DNA of 64,000 bases from Pseudomonas eucalypticola. Lineage in GTDB: Bacteria; Pseudomonadota; Gammaproteobacteria; Pseudomonadales; Pseudomonadaceae. This document shows positions 37,147 through 46,733 of the stretch, piece by piece (position 1 is the first letter of the stretch; each line of letters opens with the position of its first letter). Both the position numbers and the translations under genes were made by a program. The notes below the pieces were generated by a model. It had not been told where the DNA came from and made no database searches. It saw only the letters and a list, made by a program, of their open reading frames with translations. The stretch is taken from NCBI RefSeq assembly GCF_013374995.1, contig NZ_CP056030.1, forward strand, positions 2,140,501 to 2,204,500, written 5' to 3'.

Positions 37147-39450
37147 CTAGCGCTTGCGCGGCTTGCGGCCGGGCAACGGCTCGAACAGGGCGTCGATGTC
37201 CTCGGGCGCAAGCTTCCAGTCGCCGGCCTCGCGGCCATCGAGAATACCGGCGGCCAAGGCCGATTTCTCCAGCTGCAGGTGCTGGATCTTTTCTTCCACC
37301 GTGCCTCGGGTAATCAGCTTGTAGACGAACACCGGCTTTTCCTGGCCAATGCGGTACGCACGATCCGTGGCCTGGTGCTCGGCGGCCGGGTTCCACCACG
37401 GGTCGTAGTGGATGACCGTGTCGGCCGCCGTCAGGTTCAGGCCCACGCCACCCGCCTTGAGGCTGATGAGGAAGATCTGCACCTTGCCCTTCTGGAAGTC
37501 CTGCACCGGCACCCGGCGGTTTTTGGTGGCACCCGTCAACAGGGCGTAGTCGATGCCGCGGTGTTGCAGTTCCTGTTCGATCAGCCCGAGCATGGAGGTG
37601 AACTGCGAGAACAGCAGAATGCGGCGCTTTTCCAGCAGCAGTTCCTCGATGATCTCCATCAGGCTGGCCAGCTTGCCTGAGCTGCCGCCGCGGCTGGGCG
37701 GCGTCGCGCTGTTGACCAGGCGCAGGTCGCAGCACACCTGGCGCAGCTTGAGCAGGGCTTCGAGAATGATGATCTGGCTGCGTGCCACGCCCTTGCGGTT
37801 GATCTCTTCGCGGACCTTCTTGTCCATGGCCAGGCGCACGGTTTCGTACACGTCGCGCTGGGCCTCGTTGAGCTCTACCCAATGGGTGATCTCGGTCTTG
37901 GCTGGCAGCTCGGTGGCCACTTGCTCCTTGGTGCGGCGCAGCAGGAACGGCTTGATGCGTGCATTGAGGTGCTGCAGGCGTTCCTGGTCGCCGTGCTTTT
38001 CGATGGGCACCCGGTAATCGCGGTTGAAGGCCTTGGCGTCGCCCAGCCAGCCTGGCAGCAGGAAGTGGAACAGCGACCACAGTTCGCCCAGGTGGTTTTC
38101 CAGCGGCGTGCCGCTCAGACACAGGCGCTGCCGCGCCTTGAGCTGGCGCGCCGCCTGGGCGGCCTTGCTGCCCGGTGTCTTGATGTACTGCGCTTCGTCG
38201 AGGATCAGCACGTGCAAGGGCACCTTGGCCAGCGCGTCGAGGTCTTTGGGCAGCAGCGCGTAGGTGGTCAGCAACAGGTCATAGTCGAACAGGTGGTCGA
38301 AATGCTTCTTGCGCCCGGCGCCGTGCAGGGCAGCTACCCGCAGGGTCGGCGCGAAGCGCTGGGCTTCATCCTGCCAGTTGGGGATCAGGCTGGTGGGCAT
38401 CACCACCATGGCGGGGCGGTCCAGGCGCCCGGCGTTCTTCTCACACAGCAGGTGCGCCAGGGTCTGCAGGGTTTTGCCCAGGCCCATGTCGTCGGCCAGG
38501 ATGCCGCCCACTTCCAGTTCGCGCATGGCTTGCATCCAGCTCAGGCCTTCGGCCTGGTAGGGGCGTAGCGTGGCGGCCAGGTCGGCTGGCGGTGGCGTGG
38601 GCTGGGTACGTATGTCGCGCAGACGTTCGGCGAAACCACGCAGGCGCTCGCCACCCTCCCAGCTCAGCGGCAGTTCCTTCAGGGCATTGAGCCGCGTGGC
38701 GTCCGGCGTCGGCAGGCGCAGGCGGGTCTCGCTGGGCTCATCGCGCAGGTAGAAGTCGCCCAGGGTCGAGAGCACCGGCTTGAGGCGGCCGTAGGGCAGC
38801 GCCACTTGCATCAGCTTGGGTTTGTTGTGCGCCTGGGGGCTGTGGATGGGCACCAGGATCTGCTCGTCATCGCGACGTCGGGCCAGTTGGGCCGGGTTGA
38901 GCAGCTCGGGGTGGGTGCGCAGCAGGTTGAGCAGGATCGGCAGCAGGCTCAGGCGTTCGCCATTGATCACGATGCCCAGTTCCAGGTCGAACCAGTCACG
39001 GTCCGGCGCCTCGTCCACTATCGCGTACCAGTCGTCCACAGGCGTCAGGTCGAAGGCGAAATCATCCGAATACTCGATTTCCCAGCCTTGCTCGCGCAGC
39101 AACGGCAGGTCGTTGAGTACAAAGCGCAGCCAGGCGCTGTCACTGGGCAGTTCGAATATGTCGCCGGCGCTTTCCGGTAGTGCCTTGCTTTGCCGGGTAG
39201 CGATGCGAAACCCCAGCGCTTGCAGGGTTTCGCGCAGGGCTTTTTCGCTCAGTGGCTGGCGGGCGACAGGCAATTCGTGGTGGGCGCGTGCGCTGGACAC
39301 ATACTGACCGGCATAGCCATACGCCAACGCCGCCCGGTGCTGGATGTGCCGCTGCATGCGACCGTTGCGCGGTTCGAAGGCGCTGAACTCGACGCTGCCC
39401 AGCCACAGGCGTGGCCGGGGTTCGAGGTGTTGCATCAGGTGTTCGGACAT
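37147..39450 (-). CDS. SNF2-family DEAD/DEAH helicase (RapA-like), compact form
   Basis: A 767-residue helicase-like ATPase. An N-terminal region of about 290 residues has no zinc finger. Motor lobe one has LRPYQAEGLSWM, Walker A ADDMGLGKTLQ, DEAQ in VLILDEAQYIK and SGTPLENHLGELWSL. Lobe two has LLFSQFTSMLGLI, SLKAGGVGLNL and DRAYRIGQ. This is the SNF2 translocase class. Many bacterial relatives carry an extra N-terminal SWIM zinc finger and are longer; here a stop lies immediately upstream of the ATG, so the short form is genuine in this sequence. It is 35 bases behind mfd and likely co-transcribed, which suggests a DNA-repair or transcription-related role. Confidence 0.85.
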   Translation of the reverse strand: MSEHLMQHLEPRPRLWLGSVEFSAFEPRNGRMQRHIQHRAALAYGYAGQYVSSARAHHELPVARQPLSEKALRETLQALGFRIATRQSKALPESAGDIFELPSDSAWLRFVLNDLPLLREQGWEIEYSDDFAFDLTPVDDWYAIVDEAPDRDWFDLELGIVINGERLSLLPILLNLLRTHPELLNPAQLARRRDDEQILVPIHSPQAHNKPKLMQVALPYGRLKPVLSTLGDFYLRDEPSETRLRLPTPDATRLNALKELPLSWEGGERLRGFAERLRDIRTQPTPPPADLAATLRPYQAEGLSWMQAMRELEVGGILADDMGLGKTLQTLAHLLCEKNAGRLDRPAMVVMPTSLIPNWQDEAQRFAPTLRVAALHGAGRKKHFDHLFDYDLLLTTYALLPKDLDALAKVPLHVLILDEAQYIKTPGSKAAQAARQLKARQRLCLSGTPLENHLGELWSLFHFLLPGWLGDAKAFNRDYRVPIEKHGDQERLQHLNARIKPFLLRRTKEQVATELPAKTEITHWVELNEAQRDVYETVRLAMDKKVREEINRKGVARSQIIILEALLKLRQVCCDLRLVNSATPPSRGGSSGKLASLMEIIEELLLEKRRILLFSQFTSMLGLIEQELQHRGIDYALLTGATKNRRVPVQDFQKGKVQIFLISLKAGGVGLNLTAADTVIHYDPWWNPAAEHQATDRAYRIGQEKPVFVYKLITRGTVEEKIQHLQLEKSALAAGILDGREAGDWKLAPEDIDALFEPLPGRKPRKR

Positions 39451-39485
39451 TTAGCGGGCAGACACCTTGTTCATAACCAGCGTGC

Positions 39486-42400
39486 TCATGAGGCCTTCGG
39501 CGCCAGGCGTTCGAACAGCGCTTCGAGGGTGTTGAAGCGCTCGTCGGCACGTTCCATCGGCACCATGAATTTGAACAGCGTGGCGCCTTCGAATTTGTAG
39601 CGGTTGGGCTGGCCCTGGATCAGCTTGATCAGCACCAGCGGGTCTACCGGGGTCTCGGCGGCGAACTCGATACGCCCGCCTTGCGGGCCGGCGTCCACCT
39701 TCTTGATGCCCAGGGTCTCGGCCTGCAGCTTGAGCAGCGTCAGGCGTACCAGGTTCTTGGTCGGCTCGGGCAGCAGGCCGAAGCGGTCGATCATTTCCAC
39801 CTGCAGGTCCTTGAGGCCGTCTTCGTCCACCGCCGAAGCGATGCGTTTGTACAGGATCAGCCGTGCATGCACATCGGGCAGGTAGTCTTCGGGGATCAAC
39901 GCCGGCAGGCGCAGGTTGATCTCCGGGCCGCCGCCCAGCGGCTGGTCGAGGTTGGGCTGTTCGCCCTTGCGAATGGCCTTCACGGCGCGTTCGAGCATTT
40001 CCATGTACAGGGTGAAGCCCACGGCCTGGATCTGGCCGCTCTGGCCTTCGCCCAGCAGCTCGCCGGCGCCACGGATTTCCAGGTCGTTGGTGGCCAGCAC
40101 GAAGCCGGCGCCCAGGTCCTGGGTATTGGCGATGGCTTCCAGGCGTTTTTCGGCGTCCGGGGTAATCTGCTGGCGGGGCGGGGTCAGCAGGTAGGCGTAG
40201 GCCTGGTGGTGGCTGCGCCCCACGCGGCCACGCAATTGGTGCAACTGCGCCAGGCCGAACTTGTCGGCCCGCTCGATGATGATGGTGTTGGCACTGGGCA
40301 CGTCGATGCCGGTCTCGATGATGGTCGAGGCGATCAGCACGTTGAAGCGCTTGTGGTAGAAGTCGCTCATCACCTGTTCGAGTTCGCGCTCGCGCATCTG
40401 CCCGTGGCCAATGCCGATGCGGGCCTCGGGCACCAGTTCGGCGAGGTCGGCGGCGCACTTCTCGATGGTCTTCACGTCGTTGTGCAGGTAGTACACCTGG
40501 CCGCCGCGCAACAGCTCACGCAGCAGCGCTTCCTTGACGGTGCTCTTGTTCTGCTCCATGACGAACGTCCGCACCGACAGGCGCCGCGCCGGCGGGGTGG
40601 CGATGATGGACAGGTCGCGCATGCCCGACACGGCCATGTTCAAGGTACGCGGGATAGGCGTGGCGGTCAGGGTGAGGATGTCCACTTCGCTGCGCAGGTT
40701 CTTGAGCTGCTCTTTCTGGCGCACGCCGAAGCGGTGTTCCTCGTCGATGATCACCAGGCCCAGGTTCTTGACCTTGACGTCGTCCTGCAGCAGCTTGTGG
40801 GTGCCGATGACGATGTCGATCTTGCCGTCGGCCAGTTCCTGCACGGCAGCGCTGACTTCCTTGGCCGACTTGAAGCGGCTCATCACTTCGACCCGCACGG
40901 GCCAGTCGGCGAAGCGGTCGCGGAAGCTGTTGTAGTGTTGCTGGGCGAGCAGGGTGGTGGGCACCAGGATCGCGACCTGGCGGCCGCCGTGCACGGCGAT
41001 GAACGCCGCGCGCATGGCCACCTCGGTCTTGCCGAAGCCGACGTCGCCGCACACCAGGCGGTCCATGGGCTTGGGCGCGAGCATGTCCTCGCGCACCGCC
41101 TCGATGGCCGATTGCTGGTCGGGGGTTTCCTCGAACGGAAAGCCGGCACTGAAGGTGGCGTAATCCACGGTCGGGTCGGCGAAGGCGTAGCCTTTGCGTG
41201 CCGCACGCCGGGCGTAGATGTCCAGCAGTTCGGCGGCCACGTCGCGCACCTGTTCGGCGGCCTTGCGCTTGGCTTTCTGCCAGGTTTCCGAACCCAGGCG
41301 GTGCAGCGGCGCCAGGGCGTCGTCACTGCCGGTATAGCGGGCGATCAGGTGCAGGTTGGCCACCGGCACGTAGAGCTTGGCGTTCTCGGCGTATTCCAGG
41401 GTGAGGAATTCGGCCACCTGGTTGTCCACCTCCAGGGTCGCCAGCCCCAGGTAGCGGCCCACGCCGTGGTCGATGTGCACCACGGGCGCGCCTTCGCGCA
41501 GCTCGGTGAGGTTCTTGATGACTGCATCGTTGTTGGCGTCGGCGCGCTTTTCGCGGCGCCGGCGCTGCATCACCCGCTGGCCGAACAGCGGGCTTTCGGC
41601 GACCAGCGCCAAGGCCGGGTCGTCCAGTACCAGGCCCTCGTCCAGCGGGGCGATGGTGATGGCCAGGCGGTCCTTGCCGGTGGCGAAGTCGGTCCAGCTG
41701 TCCAGGGTCTTGGGTTGCAGTTTCAGGCGGCCCAGCAGTTCCAGCAGCACCTCGCGGCGGCCCGCCGATTCGGCGGTGAACAGCACGCGGCCGGGGAACT
41801 GGTCGAGGAAATTCGACAGCGCCGCCAGCGGCTGGTTGGCCTTGGCTTCGATGGCCAGGTTGGGCAGCGGCTGTGCCGGGAACCGATCACGGCCCACGCC
41901 CGGTTCGATGTCGGCCTGGCTGGCGACCACACGCGGCCATTGCTTGAGCCGTGCGAAGCAGTCCTCCACCGGCAGGAACAGTTCGGCAGGCGGCAGCAGC
42001 GGCCGCTGCTTGTCGATGCGGCGCTCTTCGTAGCGGTTGCGCACGTCGTTCCAGAAATTCTCCGCCGCCTGTTCGATGCCCGGCAGCGAGAACACCTGGG
42101 TGTCCTGGGGCAGGTAGTCGAACAGGGTGGAGGTTTCTTCGAAGAACAGCGGCAGGTAGTACTCGATGCCGGCGGGGGTGATACCGCTGCTCAGGTCCTG
42201 GAAGATCGGCGTGCGGCGGAAGTCCACGTCGAAGCGTTCGCGAAAGCGCGCCTTGAAGCGGGTGACGGCGTCCTTCTGCAGGGGGAACTCGCGCGCGGGC
42301 AGCAGGCGTACCGAGTCGACCTTGTCGATGGACCGCTGGGTCTCCGGGTCGAAGGTGCGCAGGGTCTCGATTTCGTCATCGAACAGGTCGATGCGGTAGG

Positions 42401-42935
42401 GCAGCTTGCTGCCCATGGGGAACAGGTCGATCAGCGCGCCGCGCACGGTGAATTCGCCGTGCTCGTACACGGTGTCCACGTAGCGGTAGCCGCTGGCTTC
42501 CAGGCGCGTGCGCATCTGCTCCACGTCGAGCTTCTGGCCCACGTCCAGCACCAGACTGCTGCCCAGCAGAAACTGCGTGGGCGCCAACCTGTGTAGGGCC
42601 GTGGTGATAGGCACTACCAGAACGCCGTGATCCAGCTCCGGCAGGCGGTACAGGCTGGAAATGCGCTGGGAAATGATGTCCTGGTGCGGCGAGAACAGGT
42701 CGTACGGCAGGGTTTCCCAGTCCGGAAAATGCAGCACGGGCAGTTGCGGCGCGAAAAAGCGCAGCTCCTGTTCCAGGCGGTCGGCACTCTGGCTGTCGGC
42801 CGTGAGCAGCAGGGTGAAACGCCGGGCGGCACTGGCTGCCTCGGCGATGGCCAGGCTCAGGGCGGCCCCAGGCAGGTTGCCCCAGGTGTGTTTCCCCGCG
42901 GTGGGGGACAGTAGCGGAAGACGCAGGACAGGCAC
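39486..42935 (-). CDS. mfd: Mfd, transcription-repair coupling factor
   Basis: A 1149-residue protein. The UvrB-like N-terminus has DSQSADRLEQEL and FPDWETLPYD; the RNA polymerase-binding CarD-like domain has GAPVVHIDHGVGRYLGL; the RecG-like translocase has GDVGFGKTEVAMR, IIDEEHRFGV, TATPIPRTLNM and HQLRGRVGRS; a TRCF domain ends the protein. It removes stalled RNA polymerase and recruits UvrA. The start is the GTG at 42935 (GTG CCT GTC CTG), with an upstream GGAG and the usual family N-terminus PVLRLPLL; the earlier in-frame start at 43034 would overlap the gapB promoter area. Confidence 0.95.
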   Translation of the reverse strand: MPVLRLPLLSPTAGKHTWGNLPGAALSLAIAEAASAARRFTLLLTADSQSADRLEQELRFFAPQLPVLHFPDWETLPYDLFSPHQDIISQRISSLYRLPELDHGVLVVPITTALHRLAPTQFLLGSSLVLDVGQKLDVEQMRTRLEASGYRYVDTVYEHGEFTVRGALIDLFPMGSKLPYRIDLFDDEIETLRTFDPETQRSIDKVDSVRLLPAREFPLQKDAVTRFKARFRERFDVDFRRTPIFQDLSSGITPAGIEYYLPLFFEETSTLFDYLPQDTQVFSLPGIEQAAENFWNDVRNRYEERRIDKQRPLLPPAELFLPVEDCFARLKQWPRVVASQADIEPGVGRDRFPAQPLPNLAIEAKANQPLAALSNFLDQFPGRVLFTAESAGRREVLLELLGRLKLQPKTLDSWTDFATGKDRLAITIAPLDEGLVLDDPALALVAESPLFGQRVMQRRRREKRADANNDAVIKNLTELREGAPVVHIDHGVGRYLGLATLEVDNQVAEFLTLEYAENAKLYVPVANLHLIARYTGSDDALAPLHRLGSETWQKAKRKAAEQVRDVAAELLDIYARRAARKGYAFADPTVDYATFSAGFPFEETPDQQSAIEAVREDMLAPKPMDRLVCGDVGFGKTEVAMRAAFIAVHGGRQVAILVPTTLLAQQHYNSFRDRFADWPVRVEVMSRFKSAKEVSAAVQELADGKIDIVIGTHKLLQDDVKVKNLGLVIIDEEHRFGVRQKEQLKNLRSEVDILTLTATPIPRTLNMAVSGMRDLSIIATPPARRLSVRTFVMEQNKSTVKEALLRELLRGGQVYYLHNDVKTIEKCAADLAELVPEARIGIGHGQMRERELEQVMSDFYHKRFNVLIASTIIETGIDVPSANTIIIERADKFGLAQLHQLRGRVGRSHHQAYAYLLTPPRQQITPDAEKRLEAIANTQDLGAGFVLATNDLEIRGAGELLGEGQSGQIQAVGFTLYMEMLERAVKAIRKGEQPNLDQPLGGGPEINLRLPALIPEDYLPDVHARLILYKRIASAVDEDGLKDLQVEMIDRFGLLPEPTKNLVRLTLLKLQAETLGIKKVDAGPQGGRIEFAAETPVDPLVLIKLIQGQPNRYKFEGATLFKFMVPMERADERFNTLEALFERLAPKAS

Positions 42936-43123
42936 GGGAGGTCGAGCTCCAAGCGTTGCGACAAAGACAACGATTGTACCGGCACCGGGCCGGGCTGTCA
43001 GTTTCGACCGCACGAAAACGAAACCTTGGCGCAAAAGCCCGGTCTATGAGCCTGTATCGACAGGCGCTCATTGCTCCGGGCCACGCCCGAAGTCATAATG
43101 TAGCCCCTTTTTTCAGTCCCTAC

Positions 43124-44587
43124 ATGTGGAAGGTTCCCGTGACTCAGAAGCCCGACCAGTGTCTTGGTGAATGGATCGATCGTGAAGCGCTCGCCGAGGC
43201 GATGATTCCGCTGATCGGTCAGCTCTACCGCAATAACAACGTGGTGAGCTCGATCTATGGCCGCAGCCTGATCAACCGTTCCGTCATTCAGATCCTCAAG
43301 GCCCACCGTTTTGCCCGGCATCGCCAGGCCGACGTCGTTGAACTGTCTGTCCACGAGACGTTCCCCCTGCTCAAGGCCATGAGCGAGCTGAAACTGGGCG
43401 CCGCTTCGGTGGACCTGGGCAAGCTGGCGGTCAAGTTCAAGGAAGAGGGCAACGGCCGTACTGCCGAGCAGTTCGTGCGTGAAGAAATGGCCGACATCGT
43501 GGGCCAGCAGAACGCTTCGCCGCGCAAGGGCAAGGACGTGGTGCTGTATGGTTTCGGTCGTATCGGCCGCCTGCTGGCGCGCATCCTGATCGAGAAGACC
43601 GGTGGCGGCGACGGCCTGCGCCTGCGGGCCATCGTGGTACGCAAGGGCGCCGAGAACGACCTGGTCAAGCGCGCCAGCCTGCTGCGCCGCGACTCGGTGC
43701 ACGGCCCGTTCGATGGCACCATCACCATCGACGAAGCCAACAGCACCATCACGGCCAACGGCAACCTGATCCAGGTGATCTACGCCAAGAACCCGACCGA
43801 GGTGGACTACACCCAGTACGGCATCAACGACGCGCTGCTGGTGGACAACACCGGTGTGTGGCGTGACGCCGACGGCCTGGGCCAGCACCTGACCTGCCCG
43901 GGTATCGACCGCGTGATCCTGACCGCGCCGGGCAAGGGCAAGCTGAAGAACATCGTGCACGGGATCAACCACGGCGAAATCACCGCGGACGACAAGATCG
44001 TCTCGGCGGCCTCCTGCACCACCAACGCCATCGTGCCGGTGCTCAAGGCGGTCAACGACCAGTACGGCATCGCCAACGGTCACGTCGAAACCGTTCACTC
44101 GTACACCAACGACCAGAACCTGATCGACAACTTCCACAAGGGTTCGCGCCGTGGCCGCAGCGCCGCGCTGAACATGGTGATCACCGAGACCGGCGCCGCC
44201 ACCGCTGCCGCCAAGGCCCTGCCTGAGTTGGCCGGCAAGCTGACCGGCAACGCCATTCGCGTGCCGACGCCGAACGTGTCGATGGCCATCCTGAACCTGA
44301 ACCTGGAAAAGGCCACCACGCGCGAAGAGATCAACGAGTACCTGCGCCAGATGGCCATGCACTCGGACCTGCACAAGCAGATCGACTACGTGAATTCCCA
44401 GGAAGTGGTGTCCACCGACTTCGTCGGCTCGCGCCACGCCGGTGTGGTCGATGCCGAAGCCACTATCTGCAATGACAACCGCGTTGTGCTGTACGTATGG
44501 TACGACAACGAGTTCGGTTACAGCTGCCAGGTGGTGCGCGTGATGGAAGACATGGCCGGTGTGAACCCGCCTGCGTTTCCGCGCTAA
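43124..44587 (+). CDS. gapB: GapB-type glyceraldehyde-3-phosphate dehydrogenase with long N-terminal extension
   Basis: A 487-residue GAPDH. About 125 extra residues precede the NAD-binding loop (YGFGRIGRLLARIL), unlike the 330-residue canonical enzyme. The catalytic Cys is in SAASCTTNAIVP, with the conserved His and HSYTNDQN following. Family members of this length are typical of Pseudomonas and are thought to work in gluconeogenic flux, often NADP-linked. ATG 43124 matches the known length; GTG 43139 is an alternative five codons later. It is divergent from mfd and ends in a strong terminator. Confidence 0.93.
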   Translation: MWKVPVTQKPDQCLGEWIDREALAEAMIPLIGQLYRNNNVVSSIYGRSLINRSVIQILKAHRFARHRQADVVELSVHETFPLLKAMSELKLGAASVDLGKLAVKFKEEGNGRTAEQFVREEMADIVGQQNASPRKGKDVVLYGFGRIGRLLARILIEKTGGGDGLRLRAIVVRKGAENDLVKRASLLRRDSVHGPFDGTITIDEANSTITANGNLIQVIYAKNPTEVDYTQYGINDALLVDNTGVWRDADGLGQHLTCPGIDRVILTAPGKGKLKNIVHGINHGEITADDKIVSAASCTTNAIVPVLKAVNDQYGIANGHVETVHSYTNDQNLIDNFHKGSRRGRSAALNMVITETGAATAAAKALPELAGKLTGNAIRVPTPNVSMAILNLNLEKATTREEINEYLRQMAMHSDLHKQIDYVNSQEVVSTDFVGSRHAGVVDAEATICNDNRVVLYVWYDNEFGYSCQVVRVMEDMAGVNPPAFPR

Positions 44588-44605
44588 GCTTCAGGCGGTG
44601 AAATG

Positions 44606-44638
44606 AGAAAGCCCCGGCAGAGATGCCGGGGCTTTTTT
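44606..44638 (+). terminator. Rho-independent terminator of gapB
   Basis: AGCCCCGGCA (44610-44619) pairs with TGCCGGGGCT (44623-44632), followed by a run of T. A preceding A-run allows bidirectional action against the convergent transporter gene. Confidence 0.92.
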
Positions 44639-44667
44639 GTGGGAGGGCCGAACGACCGCGCCTGCCC

Positions 44668-45957
44668 TCAGGCCCGCGCGGCCTGCGCGGTGCGCAATGC
44701 ATGTTTGTTGCCATGGAACAGCACCAGCGTGGCAATCAAGCCCAGCACCGCCGCGCCACTGAGCCAGATGCCCGGCGCCGCCTTGTTGTCCAGCACGTGG
44801 ATCAGGTAGGTACAGGCCGCCGGAGTAAACCCGCCAAACGTGGCCGTCGCCAGGCTGTAGGCCAGCGAGAAACCGGTGGTGCGCACGTCCACCGGCATGA
44901 TCTCGGTCAGCGCCACCACCATGGCGCCGTTGTACGAGCCATACAGGAACGACAGCCACAGCTCTACCATCAGCAGGCGTTCGAAGCTGGGTGCCTGGAC
45001 CATCCAGCTCAGTGCCGGGTACGCCGTGAGAATCGCCAGGATGGTGGCGGCCAGCAACAGCGGTTTACGGCCGACACGGTCGGACACCGCACCCATCACC
45101 GGCAGCCAGATGAAGTTGGATATCCCGATCAGCACCGTGACCAGCAACGCGTCGAAGTCCGACAGGTGCAGTTCGGCCTTGCCGAAAGTGGGGGTGTAGG
45201 CCGTGATCAGGTAGAACGACACGGTGGTCATCACCACCAGGGCCATGCCGGCGATCACCAGGCCGAAGTTCGCGCCGATCGAGCGGACCACTGCCTTGAG
45301 GGTGGGGCGGTGGGTGCGGGCCTGGAATTCCGGGGTTTCTTCCAGTGAGCGGCGAATCAGGAAGATGGCCGGCACGATCATGCAGCCCACCAGGAACGGC
45401 ACCCGCCAGCCCCAGTCGCCCATTTGTTCGGGGCTCAGCCAATGGTTCAGGCCTACCCCCAGCAGGCCTGCGAACACCACCGCGGCCTGCTGGCTTGCCG
45501 ATTGCCAGCTGACGAAAAAGCCCTTGCGTCCGGGGGTGGAAATTTCCGCCAGGTACACCGACACCCCGCCCAGTTCCACCCCGGCCGAAAAGCCTTGCAG
45601 CAGTCGCCCCAGCAACACCAGCAGCGGCGCGACCACGCCCAGGGTGGCGTAACCAGGGACGAAGGCGATCAGCAGGGTGCCCATGGCCATCATGGCCAGG
45701 GTCACGATCAGCCCCTGGCGGCGCCCGTGGCGGTCAATGTACGCGCCCAGGAAAATAGCCCCCAGCGGGCGCATCAGGAAGCCGGCCCCGAACGTGGCCA
45801 GCGATAGCATCAACGAGGCAAAGGCATTGTCGGAAGGGAAGAAGGTCTTGGCGATGGCGGTGGCGTAAAAGCCGTAGACCATGAAGTCGAACATCTCGAG
45901 AAAATTACCGCTGACAACGCGAAATATCGCTTTGCCCTTGCCTGTAGTCGAGGCCAT
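44668..45957 (-). CDS. MFS transporter of the citrate/tricarballylate (TcuC/CitA) type
   Basis: A 429-residue metabolite:H+ symporter with about 12 membrane helices. [50 protein letters not shown] and [20 protein letters not shown] match the TcuC/CitA group closely. Substrate is therefore probably citrate or a related tricarboxylate. ATG 45957 has a GAGTG site just upstream; the TTG 18 bases earlier is less likely. Convergent with gapB. Confidence 0.88.
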   Translation of the reverse strand: MASTTGKGKAIFRVVSGNFLEMFDFMVYGFYATAIAKTFFPSDNAFASLMLSLATFGAGFLMRPLGAIFLGAYIDRHGRRQGLIVTLAMMAMGTLLIAFVPGYATLGVVAPLLVLLGRLLQGFSAGVELGGVSVYLAEISTPGRKGFFVSWQSASQQAAVVFAGLLGVGLNHWLSPEQMGDWGWRVPFLVGCMIVPAIFLIRRSLEETPEFQARTHRPTLKAVVRSIGANFGLVIAGMALVVMTTVSFYLITAYTPTFGKAELHLSDFDALLVTVLIGISNFIWLPVMGAVSDRVGRKPLLLAATILAILTAYPALSWMVQAPSFERLLMVELWLSFLYGSYNGAMVVALTEIMPVDVRTTGFSLAYSLATATFGGFTPAACTYLIHVLDNKAAPGIWLSGAAVLGLIATLVLFHGNKHALRTAQAARA

Positions 45958-46127
45958 GGGAATGCACTCACTCAAGTTGTTGGGGGTGGGACGCGGTGCA
46001 CAGTACCGCTGCGCAAAGCTCTGGTCAGGAATCAGGCCGCTCGGCGACAGAATTTTGTAACAACATGTTTGAGTGTAGGGCGCTGGCAGCGATTTTGCCT
46101 GCTGGGTGTAACGTTTCAGCGTACCTT

Positions 46128-46691
46128 TCAGGGTGTGCTTGAGTGCAGAAGTGACAGCCGCAAGTTGTCAGAAAGGCCCCTGGGTGCCAGCCATATATTC
46201 AGGTATAAACGGGCCAAGTCCTTGTCTTTGCTGGTAAAAAACACCTGGCCATTGCGCTCCACGCTCAACCCGCGGGCCGGGCCGTACACGAGGGCATAAC
46301 GGTCACCGGCATGGATGTCGGTGAACGTGCGGTGCAGGCGATCAATTTCACCCCGGGCCGCCAGCAGTTGGTTGGGGTTGGCCTGGCGTTCCAGCGTGCG
46401 GTTGGCCGCCTTGATGACGTCGTCGCGGTCCACGTCATGGAAATAGAACAGTTCGAGGCGTTGGTCGCTGAAGCTGTCCACCGCCTGTTGCGGGCTGACC
46501 CCTGCCTTGGCATAGAAAGCAGCGGCGTAGACATCGACGAATAGGTAATTGAGCAGGGCCTGGTTTTTGCGCTCCAATGTCGGTGCCTGGCCCCACTGCG
46601 CCGCGAAATTGGCCTCACGCAGGCGATCCGCCGTATCGCCCAGTGCCAGCGAACAGAAGAAGAGCAGAAGCAACAGCGGCTTGTGGCGCAT
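46128..46691 (-). CDS. Secreted chalcone-isomerase-like protein
   Basis: A 187-residue protein with a signal peptide ([18 protein letters not shown]). The mature part contains [34 protein letters not shown] and a terminal [20 protein letters not shown], a pattern I associate with chalcone-isomerase-like bacterial proteins (Chalcone_3). The bacterial versions are not known to act on flavonoids. It is divergent from apbE with only about 42 bases between the two coding regions, so promoters must overlap. Function in Pseudomonas is unknown. Confidence 0.75.
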   Translation of the reverse strand: MRHKPLLLLLFFCSLALGDTADRLREANFAAQWGQAPTLERKNQALLNYLFVDVYAAAFYAKAGVSPQQAVDSFSDQRLELFYFHDVDRDDVIKAANRTLERQANPNQLLAARGEIDRLHRTFTDIHAGDRYALVYGPARGLSVERNGQVFFTSKDKDLARLYLNIWLAPRGLSDNLRLSLLHSSTP

Positions 46692-46733
46692 AATGGCGTC
46701 TTCCTCGAATGTCTGTCTCAAGGTTAAGTCAAA

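Noticed and set aside
39681..42596. Plus-strand open reading of 971 codons opposite mfd
   Set aside because: Antisense of a conserved gene, low-complexity Gly/His/Gln/Val composition, no ribosome site.
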